Shown here in pieces: positions 34,134 to 46,254 of a stretch of 64,000 nucleotides of DNA. The translations under genes were made by a program, and so were the position numbers. How positions within the stretch are numbered: the stretch's first letter is position 1; every line of letters starts with the position of its first letter. Origin of the DNA: Girardinichthys multiradiatus (Eukaryota; Chordata; Actinopteri; Cyprinodontiformes; Goodeidae); NCBI RefSeq assembly GCF_021462225.1, contig NC_061794.1, positions 39,804,914 through 39,868,913 on the forward strand, given 5' to 3'. The notes below the pieces were generated by a model that saw nothing but the letters and a program-made list of their open reading frames with translations, did no database searches and had not been told where the DNA came from.

Positions 34134-35447
34134 GAAGTACCCTGCAAATGTGTACACCTTGAACTTATTTACATTTGATCACATCACAATCATTAGCTTT
34201 GGTGTAATTTATTGTGGCTTTGTAATAGACCAAAGCCAAGCTGTACACAATTGTGAGGGAAAAGACAAAAATACATGTTTTTCAAACGTATTTTTACTGG
34301 TGTGCATGGAGGAAATGAACTCAGAGTTGACAGGAGTGTCTGTCATTTTGTTTGCAATAGATCTGACCCACAAACAGAATATATAGAAGATGTTTATTGT
34401 GACAAAGATGATCGGGAACGTAACTGATGATTCTCCAACTGTATGGGAAGAAGGGAAGAGAACTGGTGAAAATGGGGGAACTGAATGATGTCGAAGAACA
34501 AGGAATTAATGCAATTAAGAGAACCGCTTACTAAATAGGTATGGTCAGGTCACCAGGGCAAGAGGCATTCAGGATCCAGGTTTGTAGAAGTTTCTTTAGG
34601 TGCTGTTCAGTGTGAGCTCGGAGCAAACAGGACTGAGTTCGGTGTGCAGATGCTTACGTTGGAGGGTGGACAGGGTACGCTTATGGCTTGGTCCAGGAGG
34701 AGAAGGTAGCAGGAAACTGCCAGCTAGATGCGAATCCAAACGAAGACTGTAGATAGGAAATGAAATCCCCTGAACGTAGATAGCCTTGATCATCCAGGAA
34801 GAACTCCGGACACGTAGTCAGTATTCAGTGACATAAATCCAGGGTTCAGGTTTACTTAGCCTGCGAAGGAGCATAAACAAAGTTACGAGGTCGAAGAACA
34901 AAACATAGACTTAGTGTTTGGCTTGAGTTTGTTACCACTGTGGGCAAAACACTCTGGCATCGAAGTGCTGGCAGGCTCCTGCTTAAGTACTCCTCAAAGT
35001 AATCAGTAGAATAAGTCACACCCGTCACCAAACACACCTGAGAACACTGAACACATATAGCAAGCACAAAACACAAACACAACCCAGATCCTGACAGTCT
35101 GTGAACATCCCTTTCAAATTTTGTCACAGATTCTTAATTAAACGTAGGTTTGGACTTTGACTGGGACATTCTGATACATGAAAATAATTTCTGAACTATT
35201 CTTTTCAATCCCATTTGTAGCTTTGGTTGTATATTGGGTTATGATGCTGCTGAAGCTCTGCCCTCAGTATTAAGTCTTTTGGAGCCTTGAACCGGTTTTC
35301 CTTGTATTTATCTTTATTTATTTTGGACTACTTTCTGTTGGCCTATCTCCTAAAATCCCAATAAAATACACTGAAGCCGGTAGAAAAATGAGACAAAATG
35401 CAAAAGAGTTCAAGGGGTATTGACACATTTGCAAGGCATTTCATAAG
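34134..35447. mobile_element. Tc1-like copy split by an LTR insertion
   Basis: Left end: ccctgcaaatgtgtacacc and the following catttgatcacatcacaatc. Right end near 35425-35445: gtattgacacatttgcaagg, its inverse. The copy is interrupted by the LTR-like unit at 34341-35096. Confidence 0.6.
34341..35096 (-). mobile_element. Probable solo LTR nested in Tc1-like copy
   Basis: On the minus strand the unit starts TGTCAGGATCTGGG and ends near ...AAATGACA, giving TGTCA...TGACA inverse ends. An AATAAA (minus strand, near 34390-34400) and a pyrimidine-rich interior fit a Ty3-type LTR about 756 bases long. The flanking duplication is ambiguous. No internal genes are present. Confidence 0.55.
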
Positions 35448-36440
35448 GGACATTTTAACTAAAAATGTTTATTTGAGTGATAAAATGCAGTTCATTAAAA
35501 ATTGTATAACCTGGGATTTAACAAGATGGCAGAAACATCTTGAGCGATCGTTGCTCACATAAAAACCAAAACAATTTCTCTCTGTTTTTGAAAAAGAATT
35601 GTCTTGCTATTCTCGGCTTTTCCCAGACAATATATGCTGTTTAGTTATCTGTCACACACTTTAAAATGTGTCATGTAAACAGGCCTTTTGAGTCTGAAGG
35701 TGTAAGTCTTGTTTACCTTTTTTTGAGATATAAAGTAATAACTATGATACATAACCTTTAATTGAAAAACTCAGACATAACTAAAAACACAAAAGGCACA
35801 CCTCAAATACACCCCTTCTCTGTGTGACATAATCGAAACATCAAAATAGACAAGACAAGACAAGATTTCAAAAAGATAATTGTGGACGTCCATAAGTCTG
35901 GTGCATCCTTGGGTACACATTTCTTGATGCCTGAAGAAGCCAGGTTCATTTGTTCAAACAATTATTATACATAAGTATGAAAAAACATGGGACTGTCCAG
36001 CCATTATAATGTTCAGGAAGGAGACGAGTTATTATCCACAGTAGAAGCCAGTCCTATATACATTCTTGATGTTGACAGCTCCCATCATTAAAATAAAGCC
36101 TGTACTTCATGAGATGTGGCAACACAACTTTTTAGATTTATATTGACTTCGGCTGATTTTGCATTTACCAGAACATTAACACAGCACTATAGTACTGCTG
36201 TAGCACATCTTATAGTAGACTATTAATATAGTGTATAGTAATTATTAATAGCATAATAGTCGTTATTTGCTAAATACGTAGATGAAAAAAGAAACAACTA
36301 ATAGGAACAACACATTTATGAAAATTGTTTTAATAAATGAAGCTTGAAGATCTGAAAAACCGTGAACCATTTTTTTGTTTGGATCTTCATAACAACACTG
36401 ATATGTAGGAGTGTGTGTATGCTTGTGTTTAATAAAGACA
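35448..36440. other. Intergenic sequence, no gene seen
   Basis: AT-rich, with no supported frame or RNA gene. Confidence 0.4.
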
Positions 36441-36443
36441 AAA

Positions 36444-36584
<141 letters not shown>

Positions 36585-36599
36585 GCTCGCTCGCCTGTT

Positions 36600-36894
36600 G
36601 GGTCAGACTTTAACTGCGAGCGTGAGGCGTCTGTTTCATAGAGGATCTGTGAGGCAGAAAAAGAGGAAAGGGCGGGGCGGAAGCGGAGAGCGTCACTCAC
36701 GAGTCTTCTCAAACTTTCTGCTCTTATTGAATTTCACCCACGCAAGTTAAGTTTGATTTAGTGGATTCGCGGGGAGTTAAAAGCTTAAACCTCGAAAAAC
36801 AGCAGTGAGTGTTACTTTTAGACGCCGTAAAACAGTTAGCTTGTTGACGCTTTGTGTCGCGGTTGATCCACAGCGGCTGCTGCTGCGCCCTCAG
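36600..36894 (+). promoter_or_regulatory. smagp: smagp promoter and 5' non-coding exon
   Basis: A CpG-rich stretch with a GC box (gggcggggcgg, 36670-36680). The non-coding exon ends at a strong donor (cctcag|gtaagc, 36894/36895), and the next exon starts at 37263. The transcription start is not visible; it is likely between 36680 and 36800. Confidence 0.55.
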
Positions 36895-37288
36895 GTAAGC
36901 CCAGACAACAGCTGCGGTGAAACAATGTCTGATTGATGAACTGCTGGATGGAGGAGCGGGAGAGCTTTATCTGGGAACCATGGCCTTTAATGGGTCTGGT
37001 TTTATCATGGAAGTCGAACAAGTGAACTGACAGTAGTGAGAGTTGGCTAATGTAAAGAGGTTTGGGTCTGTTTAAAAGGTGAGAGCATTCATCTAACAAA
37101 ATAAGTTCAGCTGGTTAGTGAAGTGTGCTGGTAACGAAGCAGGAAATGTTTTCTGAGCTGCTACTGGAACAACTACACCTGTTAGAGAAATGCCAGAAAG
37201 CTGTTGGCATGTTGTTTATTAATATATATATATATTTTTTACAATTTGTGCCTTTCTTTCAGGTTGCCACACACATCCAGCATTCACA

Positions 37289-40200
37289 ATGAATAGTAAG
37301 TTCATATTTTGGTTAAATTAAATACATATTGGCAGGTTTTCCTCAAGTTTATATTTCTTTTTTTCATTCTGATTGTAAGTATTTATGAAGTCTATGTTTT
37401 TGTAGTGACTAATGTAGGACTGTTGGTCTCAGAGCTGACACAAGGCATAAGCAAACCTGGACTCCTCAGAGTCCTTGGGTTTACACAGAATATGTTTACG
37501 ATTGCCAGTGATATTCATTGTAAGGAATGCGTTTATAATCTGAAAACTGTCAGGTAAGATTGTATTAATTCCCCAAAGGGGGTACTTGAACCTGCCACGG
37601 AAGCAAGACACAATAAAAAGCTGCACAACTAGGAAGAAAAAATATTGATGAAAACAAATAGTGCAAAAAAACAATTAACGTCAAAGCTAAAAATAAAACT
37701 AATATCTACATAAAAAAAGAGACATAAATGAGGTGAAACATGTATTAGCAGTATTGTACATTTATAAGTTATTGTAGAGTCTTGTTGCTGAAGGGAGGAA
37801 AGACCTTCTGAAGCGTTCCTTCCTGCTGAGAGAAGGGTGAGAGGTGTTGTTCGTGATGGATGTCAGTTTCGCCAACATCCTCCCCTCCCCCACCTCCTCT
37901 TTACAGTCCAGTGCACTGCCACAACTGAACTGACCTCCTGACCAGCTTTCCCAGTCTACTCCGGGCCCACTCTGTGCAGCGGTTCCCTGAGCCGACCACA
38001 GCATAGAACCTTGCAGAGGCTACCACCGTGTCGTAGAACATTTTGAGCAGAGCCCTGCATGCATTAAAGGACTGGACCTGGGTCTCCTCCAAAAGGTGGA
38101 GGTGACCCTGGCCCTTTTTGTACTAGGCATTGGTGTGCACGGACCTGTCAGTCATATCGTCATAATGTTTGTATGATCTTTGGCTACATTTTATGGGAAA
38201 TATAGTTGCTTGTATGTAGATTTACAAGTAATGAGTGTGTTGGTCAACATTTTCAAAGAAGATGCATGTCACTGGTCCTGTTCATAACTTTTATGGACAG
38301 GATTTCTAGACGCAGCCAAGGGCCCAATGGGGTCTGGTTTGAAGATCTGCTCCTCCAAGTCTGAGGCCATGGTTTTCGACCGGAAAATAGTGGCTTGTCC
38401 TCTTCAGGTTGGAGGGGAGTTCCTGCCTCAAGTGGAGGAGTTTAAGTATCTCGGGGTCTTGTTCACGAGTGAGGGAAGAATGGAGCAGGAGATCGGCAGT
38501 CGGATCAGTGTAGCTGCCGCAGTGATGTGGATGTTGTGTTAGTCCGTTGTGGTGAAGAGAGAGCTGAGCTGAAAAACAAAGCTCTCAATTTACCGGTCGG
38601 TCTACGTTCCTACCCTCACCTATGGCCATGAACGTTGGGTCATGACCGAAAGAACAAGATCCCGGATACAAGCAGCTGAAATGAGCTTCCTCCGTAGGGT
38701 GGCCGGGCATTCCCTTAGAGATAGGGTGAGGAGCTCAGAGTAGAGCCGCTGCTCCTCCACATCAAGGGGAGCCAGTTGAGGTGGCTCGGGCATCTATACT
38801 GGATGCCTCCTGGACGTCTTTCCTTGAGAGGTGTTCCAGGCACGTCCCACCGGAAGGAGCTGGATGAGGTATCTGGGGAGAGGGACGTCTGGGCATCTCT
38901 ACTGAGTCTTCCTGATGATGCAAAACACGACGGGTACGAGTGCATGTCAAAACAACTTATTCTGAAAGAACACTGGACGATGCAAAGATCATGTTTATTG
39001 GGTAAAAATTAAGACAGGTATTGTTTTAAAAGCTATAATTCATATCTAACAATTTATACTGAAGGCTCTGCAATGAAATGTTCAGCAATCAAATGAATTA
39101 TCAACTGTTTTAAAGATGTATAAACAGTTGACTTAGAATACAATAGAGCAGAATAAATCATATTGTCCACCAGAGGGGAAATTTGCCTAGTCCTTTTTAT
39201 TTAGGCCAAAGGTCATGTTTCTAAAAGTGGAACATATTTTCCTTAGGGCTGCACGATATTGGAAGAATCTTGCGATAAAACCACATTGAAAATTTTCAGC
39301 GGAAATTAACTCTTAACAGCAACAGGACATAAAAAGCAGTGCAGTCAGTAAGGGAACCACCAACCAAGTGGTTGATGGTAGATTGGCTGATGGTAGCTGC
39401 CAGAAATTCAAATAAAGTTGTTTGAGCGACTTTCTGTCAGGGTTTAGACCTCAGGGGGGCATTGTTGCTTTTTTCTGACATGAAACTCAGAAATTCAAAC
39501 TTTGAGAATAAATCGAAGGCAGCATTAGTTCCACTGAGCTACATTAGAAGACGATAAATAGTTGCATAATGTAAATAAAGGTAAAAGGCATTTATCTGGT
39601 AAACATGGGTTAATTGTTCTTGACCAAATGCAAGCTCAAAGGTTTATATACTCAAGATTTAATGCTGAACTATTCAAAAACATAACTATAAACTTATACT
39701 TTTGAAAATTGTAGTAAGGTTTCTTTCCCTAGTATAATACGGCAGCAAAAATAACAAATAAAGCTTTAGTAATGACCTTAATTTCCAGCTCCTTTAACTT
39801 AGAAATGCATGTGAATATTGAATAACAATGACTCTCTAAGATTGGAGCCGGTCTGACACCTACTGAATGCTTTAGGTATATGAAATATATTCTGATTACT
39901 GCATGCAACTGTTCAGTGAAAATCAAATGTCTTAATCAGTCAAGAATAAATACAAATAAATTCTAACTTATACACTCAAATTTAAAAGAAAAAGTTATGT
40001 TTTATATCATTCCAACCTGGTTCAAATAAATTGATAAAACCTAAAATGAATGACATTCCTGCTGACGAGTGCCGCTGATATATTTCTCGTTTTCCTTTCT
40101 CTCCTTAAAGTCATTAGGTCAGTGTCTCCCAGATAACTGAGAGGTTGATATGTTAACTCCTGGTCCAAAATAATCTGATTACGTTGTCACAACTTAAACA

Positions 40201-41764
40201 TGCTGCTTCAAAAGTAGCTCTTGTTCGTCTAGATTGTGCACTCTGACATTTTTAATGAGCTCCCTTATCTTGCAGGTACAGATCTGAACTCAACGACCAC
40301 GTTTACAGGGCGAACTGTGACGAGGAGTGAGTATACCGTGTTTAACAGATGTGTTACCAAAGTACTGCAGCTTCTTCAGGAGCAGAATCACAACAAACAG
40401 ATGTTCTGATATCACAGCCTCTTAAGTTTGTTCTGTTTCATGAACATATTTATTGTTCCACCAGCTTCAGCTCTGGGGTCGCCGTCACCATTTCCCACAC
40501 AAGCCGCCAAAACCGCCTTTCAAGGTAACACCTTCACTCCTTGTTTTTTACTGTCTTGTTCTCCTAATGGACTTACTTTGATATGCAGTAGAAGAAGAAT
40601 TAGCTGTCTTACCTTTTTCAGTGCAGCTCAATAAATTAAAATTCATTTATTTCAGCTGATCAGTCGTTAAACAAATGGCTATATTTCAATTGTTTACATC
40701 TTTTAATTTGAACGATTATGGTTCACAGCTTCTGAAAACCCAAAGTCAGTTTATTAGGAAATTAGATTATTTAAGACCAATAAAAAGATTTAATACAGAA
40801 ACAAAATCTTAATGAGAAGTATATACATCTTGTCTACTGTATCTGCACTTGATGCTTGGTTGGTGGTCCTCAGTTCAGCCTGGTATAGAGAAGATCAGCC
40901 TGTGGCTCTGTTGAAGTATTAAGGAAGCTCAGGTTGCATTAATAGATGCCTTTAGCTTGTCTATATTTTTGGGTCTGTCGTTTTTCACCTTCGTATTGAC
41001 AATGCTCCATAGATTCTCTACAGAGTTAAGATCAGGCCAGTTTGCTGGCCACTGGTCAGTCAAGCACATTGATACCATGGCCAGCAAATCAGATATGGTT
41101 AGCAGTATGGATGGGTTCCAGGTCCTGTGGTAAAATGAAATCAGCACCTACATGAAGCTTTTCCCCTAAAACACTTGAATTGTCTTTGGCTCAGTTTTTT
41201 CAAGGCTGTGGCTATCCCTGTTGGTTGAGCACCTTTTACATCCACACGTTTTCCTTCCCCTAAACTTTCCAATAATTTGTTTGGATACTCTGTGAACAGT
41301 CAACGTGCTTAAAAATGATCAGAAATAAACACCCTTGACCTGTATCACTGTCTGTAATAAATCTGAGTTGAACGGTTTTAACTGCATTACTGAAATAAAC
41401 CTTGATGATGACATTCTAGTTTGAGAAACACAATGAGCACCGTTTTAATTTGTCTTTCCACAGTGGTAACAACAGTAACCCCTGCAGGTTCAGATGGTAC
41501 TCTTATTGCAGGTATTGTTTTATACTCCAGTTATGTTTCCTATATCACTTTGAGGATATGGTTGGGTTCTCAATTCGCTCTCTTATTTTAGTGGTCATAG
41601 TTCTCATCCTGGTGACGGTGGCTGTTTTAGCCTTCCTGCTGTACCGGTACCTGTGCCACAACAAAGGCGACTACAGAACGACGGGGGAGGTGGCTCCAGG
41701 AGAGGATCCTGATGAAGATTTTAGCAACCAGGCTGAAAGTGAAAAGAAGGAATACTTCATATGA
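37289..41764 (+). CDS. smagp: Small cell adhesion glycoprotein, 5 coding exons
   Basis: SMAGP is a short single-pass plasma-membrane glycoprotein at epithelial cell contacts. Coding exons: 37289-37295, 40276-40326, 40465-40524, 41464-41511, 41592-41764. All internal introns are phase 1 and GT-AG; the product is 112 aa (human 97). The first coding exon holds only seven coding bases. The extracellular part (1-52) is Ser/Thr-rich with two N-glycosylation sequons at residues 2-4 and 7-9 (MNSTDLNST). There is no cleavable signal peptide; one membrane helix spans ~53-74 (VVIVLILVTVAVLAFLLY), followed by a cytoplasmic tail (KGDYRTTGE) that ends in the family signature KKEYFI. An AATAAA at 42349-42354 is a good polyadenylation signal. 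Confidence 0.92.
37556..38130 (-). mobile_element. LINE 3' fragment in smagp intron
   Basis: The minus strand encodes VVASARFYAVVGSGNRC, KEEVGEGRMLAKLTSI and KERFRRSFLPSATRLYNNL in shifted frames, all typical of the end of a fish non-LTR reverse-transcriptase frame. The 3' end lies at about 37560 with ccccctttggggaatt on the minus strand. Internal deletions and frameshifts are present. Confidence 0.8.
38270..38945 (+). mobile_element. Second LINE fragment in smagp intron
   Basis: The plus strand carries SKSEAMVFDRKIVACPL and EFKYLGVLFTSEGRMEQEI, then past stops YVPTLTYGHERWVMTERTR and RSRIQAAEMSFLRRVAGHS, the C-terminal part of a fish non-LTR retrotransposon from a different family to the neighbouring minus-strand piece. 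In-frame stops at about 38540 and 38570 break it. Confidence 0.8.
38946..40275. other. Rest of smagp intron
   Basis: No exon seen. Around 39247 (gggctgcacgatattgg) begins a motif common in dispersed teleost repeats; the rest is AT-rich. Confidence 0.35.
40620..41432 (-). mobile_element. Tc1/mariner-like element in smagp intron
   Basis: The ends are inverse: gtgcagctcaataaattaaa on the left and tctagtttgagaaacac on the right, a terminal pattern seen widely in fish. The minus strand near 40930-41060 encodes WPDLNSVENLWSIVNTKV, the DLNPIENLW region of a Tc1/mariner transposase. The copy is internally deleted and frameshifted. Confidence 0.7.
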
Positions 41765-42371
41765 ACCAGGGAGAGAAAGAAATAGGTGGAAAAATAAGAA
41801 ATGGGATGAAATTATTTCCCAAGAGGCTGCTACAGGCTGAAGAAACTGTCCACCAGTGAAACCAAAGACAGGAGCCAGACTGTAGCCATGAATGTTGATG
41901 GATGTGAAGCAGCTGAAAGACAACGGACGAGTGCAGAAAACCAAAGCTTGGTATGAAAAAGTGGGTGGGATTTTAAACGTGTCTGCAGTCTGCTATAAGA
42001 TCAGAAAAACATTCAGCAACCATCGAAATGTAACCTTGACACTATTATCATGATTATAAGCCATGTTTTCAGTTTCTCTCCTGGTTCCCTGAGACTTGCG
42101 GTGTTTTTTTTTTTTTTTTCAAACTTTAAGATGTGCTGTGTGGGTTTTTATTCTGAGTTTTATGTTCTTTTAGTTAAAAAAAATGATTTCAAAGCATCTG
42201 CGTTTGTTGCACCTGTTTCTCTATAAACTGTTACTGGAGACTTTATGTATCGAAGATGGTAAAGATTGTTTTTTTTTTTTTTTAACATGTTATTGTGTGA
42301 GAATATTTCTTCAGAATTTTTAAATTCATTTTGAAACATCTTTCCTCCAATAAAAACATCTTCATACACCA
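41765..42371 (+). other. smagp: smagp 3' UTR
   Basis: Runs from the stop codon to shortly after the AATAAA at 42349-42354. Contains homopolymer T runs near 42106 and 42267. Confidence 0.6.
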
Positions 42372-44807
42372 ATGTGTCCCCTTACTACGAAAAAGGTTTG
42401 GGAAAAACAGGATTATGTTAAGTGTAAACATTATGCAATGATTTAAAATAATTTAAATTCAATATTTTAAGTGATTAAAGTGTATTCTCGTTCTAAAACA
42501 AAAAAGTACACTGGCTCTTTTAACTTATGTATAGAAGATGCGCTCGTCAAATTAAAGTTACGTAAGATTTATTGAGTACATAATTAAAAAATATTTTACG
42601 AAATCATACACAGTTTACCAGGTTAGTGATTGTCTCCATGCCTTTTTAAAAATAGAAACATACCCACATTTATCAGGTCCCTGGAAGGATTCACTGCTGG
42701 CCACAAGATGGAAGATGCACATTACAGGTTGGTTAAATTATAAAAGGACACCCTAAAGATGTGAAGTAAAAAGTTCCTGCTTGGGTATTTGTCTTGCAGC
42801 ATACGGGTAACTTGACATGAATTTTGCATTAAAAATAAATTGATGTTAGTGTTCCTGTAGGTGCAGCGCTGAAAATGGCAAATGGACAGAATTTATAGTC
42901 ATTTTGACCACTCGTGCTTTATTCTAGAGCCACATTCACATCCATACACTGATATGCAACCTGGGGTTAAGTGCCTTGCTCAGGGGGCACATTGACATGT
43001 GACAGGATGAAGCTGGAATCAAACCTTAAACTTTGGGACTGGGAGACAACTACTCTTCCCATTGAAAACTATTAGAGAACTATTGTTACAGCTATATTTT
43101 TTTAATATCCTTTCTATGTAGAACTGAGCTGAGTTCATGCCTCAGATTGGAGTGAAAACACTGTACTGCCAAAATAATCTACCTTTACAGGTACATGAAC
43201 TTTGAAAACATCCTATTCTTAATCTATAAAGTCCAATTTGTTGATGCACCCACCGTTGCCAGCATTAGCAACTTTAACTAGTCTGTAAACATCTTCCGAA
43301 AGGTTTAGGAGTGTGTTCATAGTTAGAACACCAGAATTGAAGACTATGTTTTAATTAATCCCAAATGTGTTTAAGAAGGTTGGAATCAGGACTCTGTTCA
43401 GGCCAGTCAAGTTTCTCCACACCAAACTTTCTACACCTGCAGCCATAGAAGTGATTGCAACACCAGAATTCATTGATTTGGTGGTGTGACCCAATACTTT
43501 TGGCAACATGGTGCAGTTGAACACTAATTGCAATGGTCCAATCAAGTCCAAACCTCAATATATTTGTAAAATGCTGTTTTGGGATCATAAATAAATGTCT
43601 GCTCAATGAAATGAAGCAATGTTGTAAAGAGGAATGAGCTAAAATTCTTCCGTATGAGATAATACAGACTTTGCTTGAAGTTACCTCTGTTGAAGATAGA
43701 TCTACAAGCTCTTGAATAATGGGATGTACTTAGTTTCTACATTTTGGCTTTGTTCCTGTTTGAATAATAATGATGTGGTGGTTATAGGGTGTTTTTGTAC
43801 ATTTCTGATTAGATTTAAAGACTTTTAATGGCCTGGCGAACTCCAAATCATTTATACCAAGTCCCGATACATGAAACCTTAAATCATAAATCATTTCTGT
43901 TCCCATGACTGAAAAGGCTGGATCAAAATCTCCAACATGATTGATTCCCAGGCCCAATAACACACCTAACTGGGGCCATATGGCCCGTTTAACCTGCTAT
44001 GGGTCTACAGATGAAAACTAGCCTCTCTAGCTAAATCTGGCATATTTACAGGATGTAATTCATGTTGATTAATATGCATTATCCCCTTTATCAAAAATAA
44101 ATAAATCTAAATCTAAAAATAAATATGGCAGCTGTATTGACAACGCTGTCTTAAAAAGGTGAATAAAGCCGTGTTGGCTGTAAAATGAGAGATTGTTGCT
44201 TTCATCCCTTTTTGTGCGCATTGTAAGGTTGTCAAAGACCAGATGCACAGTAAACAAATCACTAACACTCACTGCCCCTCTCCAGGCCAAAGGTTTTAGT
44301 AGACCCGCACCATTTACCAGTCGGCAAGGCAAACAGCACACTGGAAAGGTGGAGCTGTGTTTGAAGCTGCAAGCAGAGGAGGTCCGAATTAACCAAGAGG
44401 CTGACAGATATAAAAATGTTTGGTTGCTGAGATGACAATTTTGCCACAAATGAATGAGTAAAGTCAATGAATTAACTAAACATGATGATTTCCAGGCTGC
44501 ACATTAACCAACAGGTGAACTCCTGCAATTCACGTTTTAATATAGCAAATTTATGTTGTTGACAGTTACTGACATTACAAATCATCTCCTTTCTCACTTG
44601 GTCTCCATCACTTTACCCAGGTCATACTGACAGTTCAGAGATCTGCTCCTCCCTCCACAGTCTGGCATTAAATATCTAGTTTGTAACATGGCACTGGGCA
44701 AAGAAGCTTACACAGGAACAAATAACAGTAGACCTGTGGGTTTTCTTGGATATTACCTTTAATATGTTTTTTGGATGAGGCCCCATATTTTCTAAGTATT
44801 GTTTAAG
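42372..44807. other. Intergenic region with old repeats
   Basis: No gene seen. The stretch 42905-43045 (aagtgccttgctcaggggg) looks like a dispersed teleost repeat. About 43210-43700 carries Tc1-like remnants (aggactctgttcaggccag, caatactttt ggcaacatgg). The open frame at 44069-44467 has no recognisable domain. Confidence 0.4.
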
Positions 44808-45905
44808 GGTATAGTACCTTGTAGAAGTATTTGTAGGTCTCAAGCCTTTCCACATTTTGTCACGTCACAACCACAAATGTCAAAGTATCAAAACTGGATT
44901 TTATGTGACAGACCAGCACAAAGTAGTGCATAATTGTCAAGCAGGACGTAGTTGTTGCATGGTTATATCATATTTATTAAAAATAAAATCAGAAGAGTGA
45001 GGAGTGCATTTATATTCAGCCTGCAGTACTCTGTCTACCTAATCTAACAGGCTGGGCAAAGAGAATAATAGTCAGTGAACCAGCCAAGAGGCCCATGGTA
45101 ACTATGGAGGAGCTGCATAGATCCACCGCTCAGGTGGGAGAGCCTGTTATCACAAGTTGTGCACTCCCCAAACCTGGCCTCTCTGACAGACTGGCAAGCA
45201 GAAAGTCATTGTTAAAAGAAACCCATAACACCTCCCAATTGCCACAAACAATGAATAACGGAGGAATACCACAATGAAGCACTTTTGTCGAATTAGCCTT
45301 AAATAGACCTTAATGCAAAGCGCCATGTGGTGGAAAACTAACTCTGCAGATCTCCCTGATCACACCATTCCCAGGGTGATATATGGCACCATGATGCTGT
45401 GGGGATGCTTCTCTTCTCCAGGAACAGAGCTGATGGACAGATGGATGGAGCTAAATTTAGGGCTATCCTGAAAGGAAACCTGCTAGATGCTGCAAAAGAC
45501 TTGAGACTAAAAGGTGGAGGCTTACCTTTCAGAAAAAAACAACGGACCTAAACTTACATCCAGAACCACACTGGAATAGTTTGGATCAAAGCATATTCAT
45601 CTGTTCAATGTCCTAGTCAAATACTAGCCCTAGATCAATTTAAGAATCTTTCCATCCAATCTTACTGATCTTGAGCTGTTTTGCAAAGAAGAATGAGCTA
45701 AACTTTCAGTTTCTAGATGTGAAAAGCTGGTAGAGACGTACGCCAAATGATCTACTGCTGTAATTTCAGCAAAAGGTGGTTTAAGAAAGTACTGACTCAG
45801 TGGGGGGCTGAATACTAAACCTTTTCAAAGAATTATCTGTATTTTAAAGCACATATCATTGTCCTGCTTTCCAATTATATGCAAACACTCTTGAAGGCAC
45901 TGTAT
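44808..45905 (+). mobile_element. Tc1-like transposon copy, decayed
   Basis: Left end accttgtagaagtatttgta followed by cacattttgtcacgtc; right end gcaaacactcttgaaggcac is the inverse. The interior around 45065-45140 and 45370-45520 gives transposase-type text (MEELHRSTAQVGEPV; atgatgctgtggggatgc) broken by stops. Confidence 0.7.
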
Positions 45906-46254
45906 GTTCTAGAGCTTTCATACTGGGAAACAAGTTACTTAAACTAGTTGTCAATTCAACAAGTGAATGAATCACATGCCTGTCCCTGTGCCGTTGTGTT
46001 ACGTCATTTACTGTGTAAATATTGGGTTTAAATAACTGTGCTCTGCTTGACAAAGATTGTTTGCCTTTTCAGAAACAGGAAGAACATTTATTAAACTATT
46101 AATTGCCAGTGGAAACAAACCAAAACCAAAATAATAACAAAAACAAATCTCAGATGATGTTTAATCGTTAACATAAGAAAGCTTTTACTATTCTACTAAA
46201 AGACTAAACAAATGCATACAAGAACAAACTTACCACATTTCAAATTTCCAAAAT

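Noticed and set aside
44069..44467. 132-codon minus-strand frame
   Set aside because: No recognisable domain, no splice or promoter context, repeat-rich flanks.
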